Shown: piece after piece, positions 18,048 through 28,000 of the stretch | Layout: each line of letters opens with the position of its first letter | Numbering within the stretch: the stretch's first letter is position 1 | Source: Pararhodospirillum photometricum DSM 122 | Lineage (GTDB): Bacteria; Pseudomonadota; Alphaproteobacteria; Rhodospirillales; Rhodospirillaceae | Direction: 5' to 3' | DNA length: 64,000 bases | Assembly: GCF_000284415.1 (NCBI RefSeq) | Contig: NC_017059.1 | Span: 809,448-873,447, forward strand | Notes under the pieces: generated by a model | Told to the model about the DNA's origin: nothing | Databases searched by the model: none | The model's input: the letters and a program-made list of their open reading frames with translations, nothing else | Translations under genes and position numbers: made by a program

Positions 18048-19567
18048 GTGTATCTTCTTCCCCCTCTTCCTTCTCGCCCCCTTCCGCCGAAGGCGGCATG
18101 TCCCCCGACCTCATCGCCATCCGCCGGGTGGCCAGTCGGTTTTTTATCGGGCTGACCTGGGTGTTCGCCGCCGTCCTCCCCGGCCTTGCGGTTTATCTCG
18201 ACAAGTCGCTGATCGGGGCGCTGGGGATCGGGGTGGGCTTCGCGATCGTGGCGACCGGGCTCTGGCTCAAGGATGCGGTGGGCCGACGAACCCGCACCAC
18301 GATCGCCACCGTTCTCACGGCCCAGTGGATGGTCCTGCTCTACACGCTGGGAGGGACCCCCGACGGGTTCATCCTTGATGGCCACATGGTCTTTTTTGTC
18401 TTGAACGCTCAACTGCTGGCCTATTTTTGCTGGCGGAGCATTCTGATCGTCAATCTCATGGCCACCGTCCACCACGTTATCCTGTCGCTTGGGTTCCCGC
18501 TTTTGGTGTGGCCCAGCGACAGCTTTGTCCTGGGCCACTTTCTCATCCATGCCGCCTATGTCGTCTTGGTGGGCGGGCCGTTGCTGTGGCTCTCGGTGCG
18601 GCTTTACCGTTTGTTCAACGACTCGCACGCCGCCATTCAACACGCCCAGGCCGCCAGCGCCGAGGCTTCCCGCCTCGCCCGGCTTGACGAAGCCAAAACA
18701 GCCGAGGCCGAAGCCCAGCGGATGCGCGACACCCGCACCTTGGCCGATGGGTTCCAGAACAAGGTGGGAAGCGTCATCACCACCGTCACCCGCTCGACCC
18801 AGGATCTGGGCGGTGCCTCGCAAACCCTCTCGAATGCCGTGGCCGGAGCCCGCGAGCGTGTCACCGTCGTCGCCGCCGCCTTTGAAGAATTGTCCTCAAG
18901 CGTGCGCACCGTCTCCGACACCGTCGAGACCTTGAGCGCGTCGTTGGGCGACATCGACCAACAGGTCAATCGCTCCTCCGGGATCGCCTCCGAGGCCGTG
19001 GCCTCGGTCAAGGAAACCAACGACAAGGTGCGCGGGTTGGCGGAAGCGTCGCAAAAAATCGGCGAGGTCATCGGCCTGATCAACGATATCGCCTCGCAAA
19101 CCAACCTCCTGGCCCTCAACGCCACCATTGAGGCGGCCCGGGCCGGCGACGCCGGCAAAGGGTTCGCTGTGGTCGCCAACGAGGTGAAGTCCCTGGCCAC
19201 CCAGACCGCGCGGGCCACCGACGAAATCGGCTCTCAGATCCGGGGCGTCCAAAGCGCGACCCAGGAGGCAGTGACCGCCATCGGCCGGATCGGCGCCACC
19301 ATTCGCGAAATGGACGGCATTACCGGGCGCGTCGCCACCGCCGTTCAGACCCAAGGTGCCGCAACACGGGAAATTGCGGGAACGCTGCGCCAAACCGCCG
19401 CCGCCGCCCGGGAGGTGTCGGAAAATATGGTGGGGATTGAAACGGCCGTCCAGCAGGCCGCCGCCATGTCGCGTACCGTGGCCGACGCCGGCGCGACCTT
19501 GGGGATGGAAGCGGGGACGCTTCAAAAACAGGTGGGGGATTTCCTGGAGGAAGTTCGCAAGGGGTAG
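18044..19567 (+). CDS. Methyl-accepting chemotaxis protein with a multi-helix membrane sensor
   Basis: 507 residues. Instead of the usual two helices bracketing a periplasmic domain, the N-terminal ~190 residues contain about six membrane helices with only short loops. Sensing is therefore likely within or close to the membrane. There is no clear HAMP domain. From ~residue 200 a coiled-coil signalling domain runs to the end, with the hairpin tip [20 protein letters not shown] and [16 protein letters not shown] that contact CheA/CheW. It overlaps the upstream small membrane protein by 4 nt. No other che gene is nearby. The stimulus is unknown; oxygen, redox or light-linked energy taxis is a guess. 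Confidence 0.9.
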   Translation: MSVSSSPSSFSPPSAEGGMSPDLIAIRRVASRFFIGLTWVFAAVLPGLAVYLDKSLIGALGIGVGFAIVATGLWLKDAVGRRTRTTIATVLTAQWMVLLYTLGGTPDGFILDGHMVFFVLNAQLLAYFCWRSILIVNLMATVHHVILSLGFPLLVWPSDSFVLGHFLIHAAYVVLVGGPLLWLSVRLYRLFNDSHAAIQHAQAASAEASRLARLDEAKTAEAEAQRMRDTRTLADGFQNKVGSVITTVTRSTQDLGGASQTLSNAVAGARERVTVVAAAFEELSSSVRTVSDTVETLSASLGDIDQQVNRSSGIASEAVASVKETNDKVRGLAEASQKIGEVIGLINDIASQTNLLALNATIEAARAGDAGKGFAVVANEVKSLATQTARATDEIGSQIRGVQSATQEAVTAIGRIGATIREMDGITGRVATAVQTQGAATREIAGTLRQTAAAAREVSENMVGIETAVQQAAAMSRTVADAGATLGMEAGTLQKQVGDFLEEVRKG

Positions 19568-19569
19568 AG

Positions 19570-19603
19570 AAGGCCGGGGAGGCACACCTCCCCGGACCCC
19601 TCG
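19570..19603 (-). repeat. Palindromic repeat copy 9 (variant)
   Basis: Lies in the 42-nt gap between the convergent chemoreceptor and terC stops. The loop is ACAC, followed by GGTCTTTTTAGG. Confidence 0.8.
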
Positions 19604-19609
19604 GTCTTT

Positions 19610-20623
19610 TTAGGCCTGCTCTTCTTGCTCCGGCCAGATGAAGGAGGCAATAACCCCCGCGGCCAGAGTCCCCAAAACAATCAACAGGCTGACCATCGGG
19701 CTGATGTGCAGGAAGTCCCACCCAAAGGCGTGTTCGCCGGCCTGAAGCGTCAGCTTGAAGGCGATGAAGAACAACAAGGCGATCACCGCCTTTTCCAGGT
19801 GCACCAGATAGCGGGTCAGGGCCGCCAGCACGAAGTAGAGCGAGCGCAGACCAAGAACGGCAAAAATCATCGCCGCGTAGACCAGGAGGGGTTCCTGGGT
19901 CACGGCAATCACCGCCGGCACCGAGTCGAAGGCAAACATGACGTCGGAGGTCTCGATGGCCATCAAGCACAAAAAGGCCGGGGTGGCATAAAGAGCCGCC
20001 TTGGCCGGTAGCTTGATCGCCGGGTTGGCCTGGACCAGGGCCTCGGCCGTCTTGTGCGGCACAAAGAAATGCTCGCCATTCAGACGGGGAAACACCGGCA
20101 TGACCTTTTGGGTCAGCCGCACCGACCAATGGTCGGAGTAGTCGTGGACGTCCTCCTCGGCATCCTTGGCGGTCAGCATCTTCCAGCCGGTCCACGCCAC
20201 GATGGCGGCAAACACGAAACCCACCCACGGCGCGAGCATGTACAAGCTGGAGCCCACACCGACAAACGCCGCCCGAAAGACCAAGGCGCCGATGATGCCC
20301 CAGTACAAAATGCGGTGCTGCAAGGCGCCCCGGATGCCAAACGAGGCAAAGATCGCCATAAACACCATCAGGTTATCGACCGACAGCGCCTTTTCCAGGG
20401 CGTAGCCGGCGAGATAGAGGTCAGCCCATTGCTTTTCAAAGCGCAGCCACAGGTAGCCGTAAAAAGTCAGCGCCAAAGCAACCCAGAACAAGGACCACAG
20501 CCCGGCATCGCGCAGGGTGATCTCCTTGGCGTGGCGATGGGCAAAGAGATCCATGAAAACGGAAAACGCGATCGCAACGAAGAAGATGATCACGGTTTCC
20601 AGAGGAAAACCAAAGTGAGCCAT
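19610..20623 (-). CDS. terC: TerC/Alx family integral membrane protein
   Basis: 337 residues with about nine hydrophobic helices. Family signatures are ALEKALSVDNLMVFMAIF and LCLMAIETSDVMFAFDSVPAVIA, whose intramembrane acidic residues are thought to bind metal. TerC/Alx proteins are associated with manganese export, metallation of exported proteins and tellurite resistance. It is the last gene of a minus-strand terD-terZ-terA-terB-terC run, separated from terB by 192 nt that contain a repeat copy. It may therefore have its own promoter. Alx-type regulation by a pH riboswitch is known elsewhere, but I see no such structure here. Confidence 0.92.
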   Translation of the reverse strand: MAHFGFPLETVIIFFVAIAFSVFMDLFAHRHAKEITLRDAGLWSLFWVALALTFYGYLWLRFEKQWADLYLAGYALEKALSVDNLMVFMAIFASFGIRGALQHRILYWGIIGALVFRAAFVGVGSSLYMLAPWVGFVFAAIVAWTGWKMLTAKDAEEDVHDYSDHWSVRLTQKVMPVFPRLNGEHFFVPHKTAEALVQANPAIKLPAKAALYATPAFLCLMAIETSDVMFAFDSVPAVIAVTQEPLLVYAAMIFAVLGLRSLYFVLAALTRYLVHLEKAVIALLFFIAFKLTLQAGEHAFGWDFLHISPMVSLLIVLGTLAAGVIASFIWPEQEEQA

Positions 20624-20664
20624 GGATGTTCCCGGCTAGAGTGAGTTTTTATCCCCCAAGGATC

Positions 20665-20697
20665 GAGGGGTCTGGGGAGGCTCGCCTCCCCAGCCTT
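20665..20697 (+). repeat. Palindromic repeat copy 10
   Basis: Forward orientation, between terB (3') and terC (5'). Confidence 0.85.
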
Positions 20698-20815
20698 TCC
20701 TCTTCCTGAGGGACCACCCGTCTCTCAGGTTCCCCTTGAGGAAAAGAGCCTACACCAAAACCCCCGGTCCCAGGCGGGACCGAGGGCAGCGGAACGCACA
20801 AAAACAAACGCGAGT

Positions 20816-21268
20816 TTACAACCCAAAGTCCGACGGTGTCAGGCCCAATTCGGAGCACATCCGCCGTACCACGGCCTGCTCGGGCGCGCTGAAGTCGCCA
20901 TCGGCGGCACCAATGGCACAGCACACGCGCACGATCAACTGCGCCTGGGGCTTGCCCTTGAACTTGCCGATGACCTGCATCACCTCGCCGGTGCCGATCG
21001 TGGGATCGAAATCAAACTTTTCGACGTAAGACTGAAACAGCTTGATGATATCGCCCTGCTCGAAGAACTTCAGTTGGTCTGAAGTCTTCATGTAACCCAT
21101 CATCTTCTGCTTTTCTTCCGGCGTGATGTTGCCGTCGGCATACGCCACCAGAACACAGCCGGCCACCACCGCCTCAAGGAAATCCTTGGACTTAAACTTG
21201 GTGATCTCGGCATTCATGGTGTCGCGCGCTTCGGTAACGTTGCGCTTCAACCAATCGGTAAACGACAT
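20816..21268 (-). CDS. terB: Tellurite resistance protein TerB
   Basis: 150 residues, all helical. Acidic metal-binding loops occur at AYADGNITPEEKQKM and AIGAADGDFSAPEQAV. The opening SFTDWLKRNVTEARD and middle SKDFLEAVVAGCVLVAYADG are classic TerB. The ATG at 21268 is chosen because AAGAAGGATGAAGAG lies just upstream; the longer frame to 21334 adds a basic stretch foreign to the family. TerB is cytosolic and links TerD-type calcium-binding proteins to membrane TerC in known Ter systems. Confidence 0.92.
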   Translation of the reverse strand: MSFTDWLKRNVTEARDTMNAEITKFKSKDFLEAVVAGCVLVAYADGNITPEEKQKMMGYMKTSDQLKFFEQGDIIKLFQSYVEKFDFDPTIGTGEVMQVIGKFKGKPQAQLIVRVCCAIGAADGDFSAPEQAVVRRMCSELGLTPSDFGL

Positions 21269-21296
21269 CTCTTCATCCTTCTTCTTGCGATCCGGC

Positions 21297-22551
21297 CTAT
21301 TTCGATCCGGCGACCCAGCGCAGACCCCAGCCATAGGCCATGTCCAGCTCCCGGTGATCGCGGAAGTACCGCTCTTCCTTGGTCAGCTTGAGCCGCCCGC
21401 CGTCGTTTTCCAGCATGGCAATCGCGCACAGGCCCTGGTTCGCCTCGGGACTGTCCAGGCGCACCTCAATATCGGGATGCCCGGCCATGCGCACCATGGC
21501 CACGCCATCAGCCGCCGCCCAGTTGGGAACTCCCTCGTAAATAAAGGCGTAGATGAGGATACGGCGCAGACGCGGCAGATGGTCGCCGTTGACGGTCATG
21601 TTCTCCCCCTCGGGCCGATCGCCGGTGCGATCGTCGCCCGCATGGCGAACATAGGGCGGCTCGTCATAGGCGCCAAGGGTGCCGCCCAACGCTTGAACGC
21701 ACCCCTTGTTTCCGTCGGCAGCCTCCCACAGGCAGCCCAGATCCAGGTCGATGCCACGATTGCCGCCGAACAGACCGCCCAACAGACCGCCCGAGCGCTT
21801 GGCCTCGCCCCGCGACCAGTTGAGATTGATACGGATCTCGCCGAAGCCCCGCTCTTGCTTTTTTTCCAGGGAAATCGACTGGCCGCGCTTTTCCAAGGTC
21901 ACCTTGCTCAGGGACACCGGGCGGGCGGGGGGGAGGGGCGGGGGGAGGGGGAGGAGGAGCGGCAGGGGGCGGCGAGGGAGGCGCCGCGTCCTCGGCCACA
22001 TCCACGCCATACTGACGCGCCAGCGGCGCCAAACCGCCGACAAAGCCCTGGCCCACGGCGCGGATCTTCCACGCCCCGGCCCGCCGGTACAGGCGCACCA
22101 AGGTAATGGCCGTCTCGGTCATGCCGGCCGCGGGCAGGGCAAAGCGGGCGATCTCGCTGTTGTCGGCGGCATTGAGCAAGCGCGCCCGCAGCCCCGTCAA
22201 CTGGCCAAAGGATTGCCGCCGCGCCTGACCTTCGTGGATGGTCAGGCAGATATCAATCGACGCGACCTCCGGCGCCACGCTGGCCGGGGTGATGACAAAG
22301 GCCTGTCGATCCCCCGCATCCCCGGTGGTCGCCGTGGGAAGAAAGCGCACGGCGCCCCCCGGAGCGGTCTGGGCGCCGTAGAACACAAAGTGTTCATCCG
22401 ACGGCACCGTCCCCGCCTCGGTGACCAAAAAGGCCGAGGCATCGATGTCCATGCCGGCCGGGGCCTGCGGCATCCAGCCCACCGCCAAAATCAGGCCCGG
22501 CAGGTCAGGAACCGAAGCGTTGGCTCCGGGGGTCAAGGTTATGACACTCAT
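21297..22551 (-). pseudogene. terA: TerA-type protein with an apparent single-base frameshift in a G7 run
   Basis: Two overlapping frames together give one TerA of ~417 residues. The first (from the ATG at 22551) is a TerD-like beta domain: MSVITLTPGANASVPDLPG, HFVFYGAQTAPGGAV, LVRLYRRAGAWKIRAVGQGF. It enters a proline run. The second (ending at 21297) continues PVSLSKVTLEKRGQSISLEK, IDLDLGCLWE, GDDRTGDRPEGEN and AYGWGLRWVAGSK, the TerA C-terminal domain. The shift falls in the proline linker at the plus-strand G7 run 21927-21933. Dropping one G restores a continuous frame through PPPARPVSLSK. Both halves are otherwise well conserved, so this is either a sequencing error in a homopolymer or slippage. 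terZ-like sits upstream, terB downstream. Confidence 0.85.
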
Positions 22552-22579
22552 CCGTGCGCTCTCCTCCCCAATGGCGCGG

Positions 22580-23164
22580 TTACAGCGCGGCCTGAATGGC
22601 CGGCATCATGTCGTGGAAGGTGCGACCCGTGGTCTTTTCCCCGATCGCATGGACCTTCCATTCGCCGTTATGGCGATAGAGCTTGGCCATCACCAACCCG
22701 GTGTGGGACCCGGCTTCGCTCAGGGTAAAGCGGGCCAGTTCCTGCCCGCTCTGGTCATCGACCACCCGACAGGTCGCGTTGGCGATCTTGTCGAAGGTCT
22801 GCCCCCGGAACGAATTGACGGTGAACACCAGCGCCTTGACCTCTGCGGGCAGGGCGGCCAAGTCCACCTTGATGACCTCGTCGTCGCCGTCGCCCTCGCC
22901 GGTGCGGTTGTCGCCCGTGTGGACAATGGCGCCGTTTAGGCCCTTGAGCTGGCGAAACCAGATTTGATCCACAAGAGCGCCCGCGTCGTCGAACACCAGA
23001 CAGGACGCGTCCAGATCAATCTCCTCGCCGCCGCCCCCAAAGAGGCCGCCCAGGAAACCGCCTTTCTTGGCCACGTCCCAGCCCAGACCCATGAACAGAC
23101 GCTGCAAGGCGGCGCCGTCCTTGGACAGGCTGATCTTCTGACCCTTGCTCAGGGACACGCTCAT
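22580..23164 (-). CDS. terZ: TerD-family protein (TerZ-like)
   Basis: 194 residues. It opens with the family strand MSVSLSKGQKISLSKDG. A glycine-rich insertion FLGGLFGGGGEEIDLDAS follows, as in TerZ rather than TerD. The calcium-binding acidic loop is [15 protein letters not shown]. Later strands include TFDKIANATCRVVDD and AKLYRHNGEWKVHAIGEK. TerD-type folds bind Ca2+ and form cytosolic/membrane-associated stress complexes. It lies 12 nt after terD and 28 nt before terA. The assignment to TerZ rather than another paralogue rests on the insertion and is moderate. Confidence 0.88.
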   Translation of the reverse strand: MSVSLSKGQKISLSKDGAALQRLFMGLGWDVAKKGGFLGGLFGGGGEEIDLDASCLVFDDAGALVDQIWFRQLKGLNGAIVHTGDNRTGEGDGDDEVIKVDLAALPAEVKALVFTVNSFRGQTFDKIANATCRVVDDQSGQELARFTLSEAGSHTGLVMAKLYRHNGEWKVHAIGEKTTGRTFHDMMPAIQAAL

Positions 23165-23176
23165 GTGGGCTTCTCC

Positions 23177-23755
23177 TTAGCCGAGGTTCACGCCGAAATT
23201 CTGCGCCAGGGGGCCGAGACCGCCGGCAAAGCCCTGACCCACCGCCTTGAACTTCCACTCCTCGCCGTGGCGATAGAGTTCGCCGAAGATCATCGCCGTT
23301 TCGGTCGAGGCATCCTCGGAGAGATCGTAGCGGGTGATTTCCGCGCCGTTGGCCTTGTTGAGCACGCGGATATAGGCGTTGCTCACCTGACCGAAGTTCT
23401 GCTTGCGCGCTTCGGCGTCGTGGATGGTGACGCTAAAGGCCACCTTCTGCACATCGGCCGCGACCTTGGCCAGGTCGATGAACACCACTTCGTCGTCGCC
23501 CGCGCCCTCGCCGGTGCGGTTGTCGCCCTTGTGCACCACCGAGCCATCGGCCGTGCTCTTGTTGTTGTAAAAAATGAAATCCGCGTCGGACCGCACCTTG
23601 CCGGCGGCGGACAGCAGGAAGACCGAGGCGTCCAGGTCGAAATCGGTGCCATCGGTGGCGCGCAGATCCCAGCCCAGACCCACGTCGATCGCGGTCAGAC
23701 CCGGCGCTTCCTTGCTCAACGAGACGTTCCCGCCCTTGGACAGCGAAACAGCCAT
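23177..23755 (-). CDS. terD: TerD-family calcium-binding stress protein
   Basis: 192 residues, a full-length TerD/TerE match: [102 protein letters not shown] and [12 protein letters not shown]. The acidic residues in the DLDAS and [13 protein letters not shown] loops form the known calcium sites. It is the first gene of the minus-strand cluster, so its upstream region (23756-23950) is shared with the divergent ATP-grasp gene. TerD and TerE cannot be separated with certainty by eye. Confidence 0.93.
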   Translation of the reverse strand: MAVSLSKGGNVSLSKEAPGLTAIDVGLGWDLRATDGTDFDLDASVFLLSAAGKVRSDADFIFYNNKSTADGSVVHKGDNRTGEGAGDDEVVFIDLAKVAADVQKVAFSVTIHDAEARKQNFGQVSNAYIRVLNKANGAEITRYDLSEDASTETAMIFGELYRHGEEWKFKAVGQGFAGGLGPLAQNFGVNLG

Positions 23756-23950
23756 GCGTCACTCCTTCCTTGAAGAGGCTTCTTGCGGCACAGTGCCGTC
23801 AGGAAAGCCATGCTAAAACCACGAGGCAAAAAACTGGTCCGCCCCGATCAACCGGGATGATCAACAGCAAGTATTTCCCTGTCAACCCCAAATTGATTAA
23901 TCTCTTGTAACAGTGTTTTTTGATACAATGCCTATCGATGCTCTTGCCCG

Positions 23951-24973
23951 ATGAAAGATCCGCGCATGAAAGTCTGGTTCAATAAGGGACTCTCCAATAC
24001 CTACGATGCCCTGTGTCAGATCCGGGCTCAGGATCGTGAGAGCCGCTTTCGCCTCCGCACCACCGTGCCCTCCCTGCCCTCGGCCTTGTCCACCATCGCC
24101 GACGAAATCGATCTGGAACCCCGCGACCTCCCCGACGACGCCTATGCCGCGTGGTGCTTGGAGCAATGCCGGATCCATGACGTGAAGGTCTTTCTGCCCC
24201 AACATCGCCGCACGGTCCTCGCAGCCGCCCGCGACCAGTTCGTGGCCCAGGGCGTTGCCTTGTCGGTGATGGGGCCCCCCGCCCTCATGGCGCTCGCCGA
24301 ACACAAGGACCGCCTCTACGACGCCCTCGCCGGGAGCGACATTGCCTTGCCTCCCTACCGCCGCTTTTGCACCCTTGAGGAGTTTGATGCCGCCTGGGAA
24401 GCCCTCAGCCCCCAGATCGAACGCCTGTGCGTCAAGCCCTGCGTCGGCGTATACGGCGCGGGGTTTCGTCGGCTGGAAACGAACGACAAGGAATTCTCCC
24501 GACTCGTCTCAGGGGGTACCGACCGTTTGGGCCTGACCGCTTTTCGCCAGGCGCTGGCCGACTCTGCACAAAAACGACCCATGCTGCTCATGGCCTATTT
24601 GCCCGGTGTTGAACGCAGTGTGGATGTCCTTGCTCATGACGGGGAGATGGTGCGGGCTGTCGCCCGAGTCAAGATGGGCTCTTACCAAAACCTGGAAGTC
24701 GAAGGACCCTCGTTGGTCATGGCGGAAAAACTTTGCCGTCGCTTTGGTCTCAACGGACTGTTCAACATTCAGACCAAAGAAGGGGAGGGCCTCCCCTTTT
24801 TGCTGGAGATCAATAGTCGGATGTCGGGCGGTCTTCTTTATAGCTGTCAGTCCGGGGTCGCTTTTCCTTACTGGGCGGTCCGTCTTGCGGCTGGGGATGT
24901 CGATCCTCAGGAGATCCCGTGGCCGAAGGGGGGGATACGGGTGGCGCCGACGCAAGGGTGTTGTGTGGTTTAA
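23951..24973 (+). CDS. ATP-grasp enzyme divergent from the ter cluster
   Basis: About 340 residues. It opens MKVWFNKGLSNTYDALCQI, a pre-ATP-grasp fold. An ATP-grasp core follows, with nucleotide-binding LCVKPCVGVYGAGFRRL, the AYLPGVERSVDVLAHDG strand and the metal-binding end LPFLLEINSRMSGGLLYS (Glu and Asn in EIN). ATP-grasp ligases recur beside terD-type genes in published surveys of Ter stress systems, where they are predicted to make a small peptide-like or nucleotide-linked product. The exact substrate is unknown. An ATG at 23966, preceded by GAAAGA and matching the family start, is the likelier initiator; 23951 is the longest. A TACAAT sequence at 23924 could be a -10. Confidence 0.87.
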   Translation: MKDPRMKVWFNKGLSNTYDALCQIRAQDRESRFRLRTTVPSLPSALSTIADEIDLEPRDLPDDAYAAWCLEQCRIHDVKVFLPQHRRTVLAAARDQFVAQGVALSVMGPPALMALAEHKDRLYDALAGSDIALPPYRRFCTLEEFDAAWEALSPQIERLCVKPCVGVYGAGFRRLETNDKEFSRLVSGGTDRLGLTAFRQALADSAQKRPMLLMAYLPGVERSVDVLAHDGEMVRAVARVKMGSYQNLEVEGPSLVMAEKLCRRFGLNGLFNIQTKEGEGLPFLLEINSRMSGGLLYSCQSGVAFPYWAVRLAAGDVDPQEIPWPKGGIRVAPTQGCCVV

Positions 24974-24984
24974 AAAAAAGAAGC

Positions 24985-25017
24985 AAGGCTGGGGAGGCGG
25001 GCCTCCCCAGACCCCTC
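24985..25017 (-). repeat. Palindromic repeat copy 11
   Basis: Between the convergent ATP-grasp and RND stops. On the minus strand the RND TGA stop is built with the repeat's first GA, as for the PAP2 gene. Confidence 0.85.
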
Positions 25018-28000
25018 ATTTTTGGGCGGCTTCGGCCAGGGCGGCCTCCAGGGCTTCTCCGGCGGCGCCGGCCGAGCGGGTGAAGCGGGCTAGCCGGTCG
25101 TAGAGGACTGGGGTCAGGAACAAGGTCAGCAGGGAGGCGATGCCCAGCCCGCCGATGATCACCACCCCAATGGCCTCCCGGCTTTCCGCCCCCGCTCCCG
25201 ACGACACCGCCAGCGGCACCGCACCCAGCACCGTGCACACCACCGTCATCAAAATGGGCCGCAGCCGCAACGCCGCTCCCTCGAGGATGGCCTCGCGCAC
25301 CGAGAGGCCTTCGTCACGAAGCTGGTTGGCGAATTCAACGATCAAGATGCCGTTCTTGGCCATCAGACCGATTAACAAAATAATGCCGATTTGGCTGTAG
25401 ACATTCAAGGAGTTGTCCGAGACCCACAGCGAGAACAATGCCCCCGATACCGCGAGCGGCACCGAGAGGAGAATAATGAATGGATGAATAAAGCTCTCGA
25501 ACTGGGCGGCCAACACCAGATAGACGATCAGCAGGGCCATCAGGAAGGTGGTCATCACTCCCCCGGAGGTCTCCAGGAACTCCTTGGATTGGCCGGCATA
25601 CGACAAGGTTGCCTCGGGGGGCAAAACCTCCAGAGCCGCCGCCCGAAGGTCGTTGATCGCCGAGCCGATGTCGTAGCCCGGCACCAGAGCCGCCGACAAG
25701 GTGATGGCCGGCATGCGCCCATAGCGGTTGAGTTCGGGCGCGCTGGTCGTCTCGGTCAGGCTCACCAGGGCGTCCAAGGGTACCAGGGCCTCGCCCCGGC
25801 CCACCCGCACAAAGGTATGAGACAGATCGGCCGGCGTGCTGCGATCCTCGGCCCTCGCCTGGACGATTACCTCGTATTCCCGGCCCCGATCGACAAAGCG
25901 CGTAACCTCGCGGCTGGCCATCATGGTTTGCAGGGTCTGGCCCACCGTCTCGACGCCAATGCCCAGATCATCGGCCCGGTCGCGGTCGATGCTCACCGAA
26001 ATCTGCGGTTGGTTGGGCTCGTAGTCCAGTTCGGGATTGATCAGGCGGGGGTTCTCCTGGGCGCGGCGCAGCAGGGCATCGGCCCAGCACTTGACCTGCT
26101 CGAAGTCAGGTCCTCCCACCACCACCTGCAAAGGCGTGCGGCTGCCCCGCAGGCCCAGGCCAGCCGGCAGTTGCGGCGTCGCCAGGGCCCCGGTCATTTG
26201 CCCCAGATCGCGCCTGATCTGCTGGGTCACTGCCATCGCGCTTTGCTCGCGCTCGCTCCAGTCCTTGAGCCGCACCACCACGGTGCCCCGGTTGGGCCGG
26301 CGCCCGGCCCCGATGATCGCCATCACGCTTTCTGCCACCCCGCTTTCCATCAGGGGGGCCACGGCCGTTTCAATCCGGGCGACTTGCGCATCGGTGTAGG
26401 CGGTGTTGGAGCCCTGCGGCGCCGTCAGCGCGACAAAAAACACCCCGCGATCCTCGGCCGGGGTCAGCTCACGCGGCAAGGCTTCGTACAGCGCCCACGA
26501 CGACCCGGCACACAAGGCCCCGACCACCAGCACCACCAGCGGCATGTTAAGGGCCACCGTCAGGGCCCGCCGATAGCCCGCCGTGAGGCCGCTCAAGACC
26601 CGGTTGACGGCGCGCGCCAGCCGGCCCTCGTGGCTAGCGTCGCTCAACACCCCGGCCGCCAGCGGCGGGCAAAACACCAGGGCCACCACCATGGACAACG
26701 CCACCGAGCACGCCATAACCACCCCGAACTCGGTGAACAGGCGCCCCACCGCCCCCCCACTGAACGACAGCGGCACAAACACCGCAATCAGGGTCAAGGT
26801 GGTGGCAATCACCGCAAACGTCACCTGCCGGGTGCCCAGAGCCGCCGCCGCCAGCGGGCTTTCGCCGTGTTCAATCCGCCGCTGGATGTTCTCCAACACC
26901 ACAATGGCGTCATCGACCACAATGCCAATGGCCAGGATCAGCGCCAGCAAGGTGAGGATGTTGATGGAAAATCCCAGCAGCCAGATGCCGGCAAAGCTGC
27001 CGATCAAGGCCACGGGAATGGTCACGCTGGGGACCAAGGTCGCGCGCACCGAGCCCAAAAAGGCAAAGTTGACCAGCACCACGATGACCACGGCAATCAC
27101 CAAGGTCAGCACCACCTCATGGATCGAGCGGTTGATAAAGATCGCCTCATCCGAATTGACCGTCAGGCTCGTCCCCTCGGGCAAGATCGCGCCGATCCTC
27201 TCCACCTCGGCCCGCACCCGCTCGGAGATCGCCACCGTGTTGGCCGTGGACTGGCGCAAAATCCCCAGGCCAATCGCCGCCTTGCCCGCCGAGCGTACCG
27301 CCGTGTCGTCGCTTTCCACCCCCAGCTCCACCTGGGCCACGTCGCGCAGGCGAACCGGATAGCCTTCCACCACCCGGATGACGATGGCCGCAAACTGCTC
27401 GGGCGAGCGCAGCAGGGTTTCGGTGCGCACCGTGAACAGGCGGCTGGCACTCTCCAAATCACCGGCCGGCAGTTCGACGTTGTTGCGACGCAAGGCGCTT
27501 TCCACGTCCTGCACCGTCAGGGCGCGGGCCGCCAGGGCACGGCGGTCGAGCCAGATCCGCATGGCCTGGCGCCGCTCGCCATACAAATCCACCTCCGCCA
27601 CCCCCTCCAGGGTGGACAAGCGATCAACGATGAAGCGATCGGCGATGTCGTTCAACTGCAAGGGCGACAGGGAGGCGCTGGTCAAACTCAGGCGCATCAC
27701 CGGGTCGGAATCCGTGTCGCTCTTGGCAATGCGCGGCTCGTCGGCATCTTCCGGCAGGTCGCCGCGCACCCGGGCCACCACATCGCGCACGTCGTTGACC
27801 GCCGCGTCGATGTCCACCCCGGGCTCGAACTCGATCACCGTGCGGCCCAGACCGCGCCGGCTTTGCGAGGTCAGGGTGCGCACCCCCGACACCCCGGCCA
27901 CCGCGCTCTCGACCACCTCGGTGACATCGGTATCGACGATCTCGGGCGCCGCGCCGGTATACTCGGTGGTCACGGTCACAATGGCCGCGTCCACATCGGG

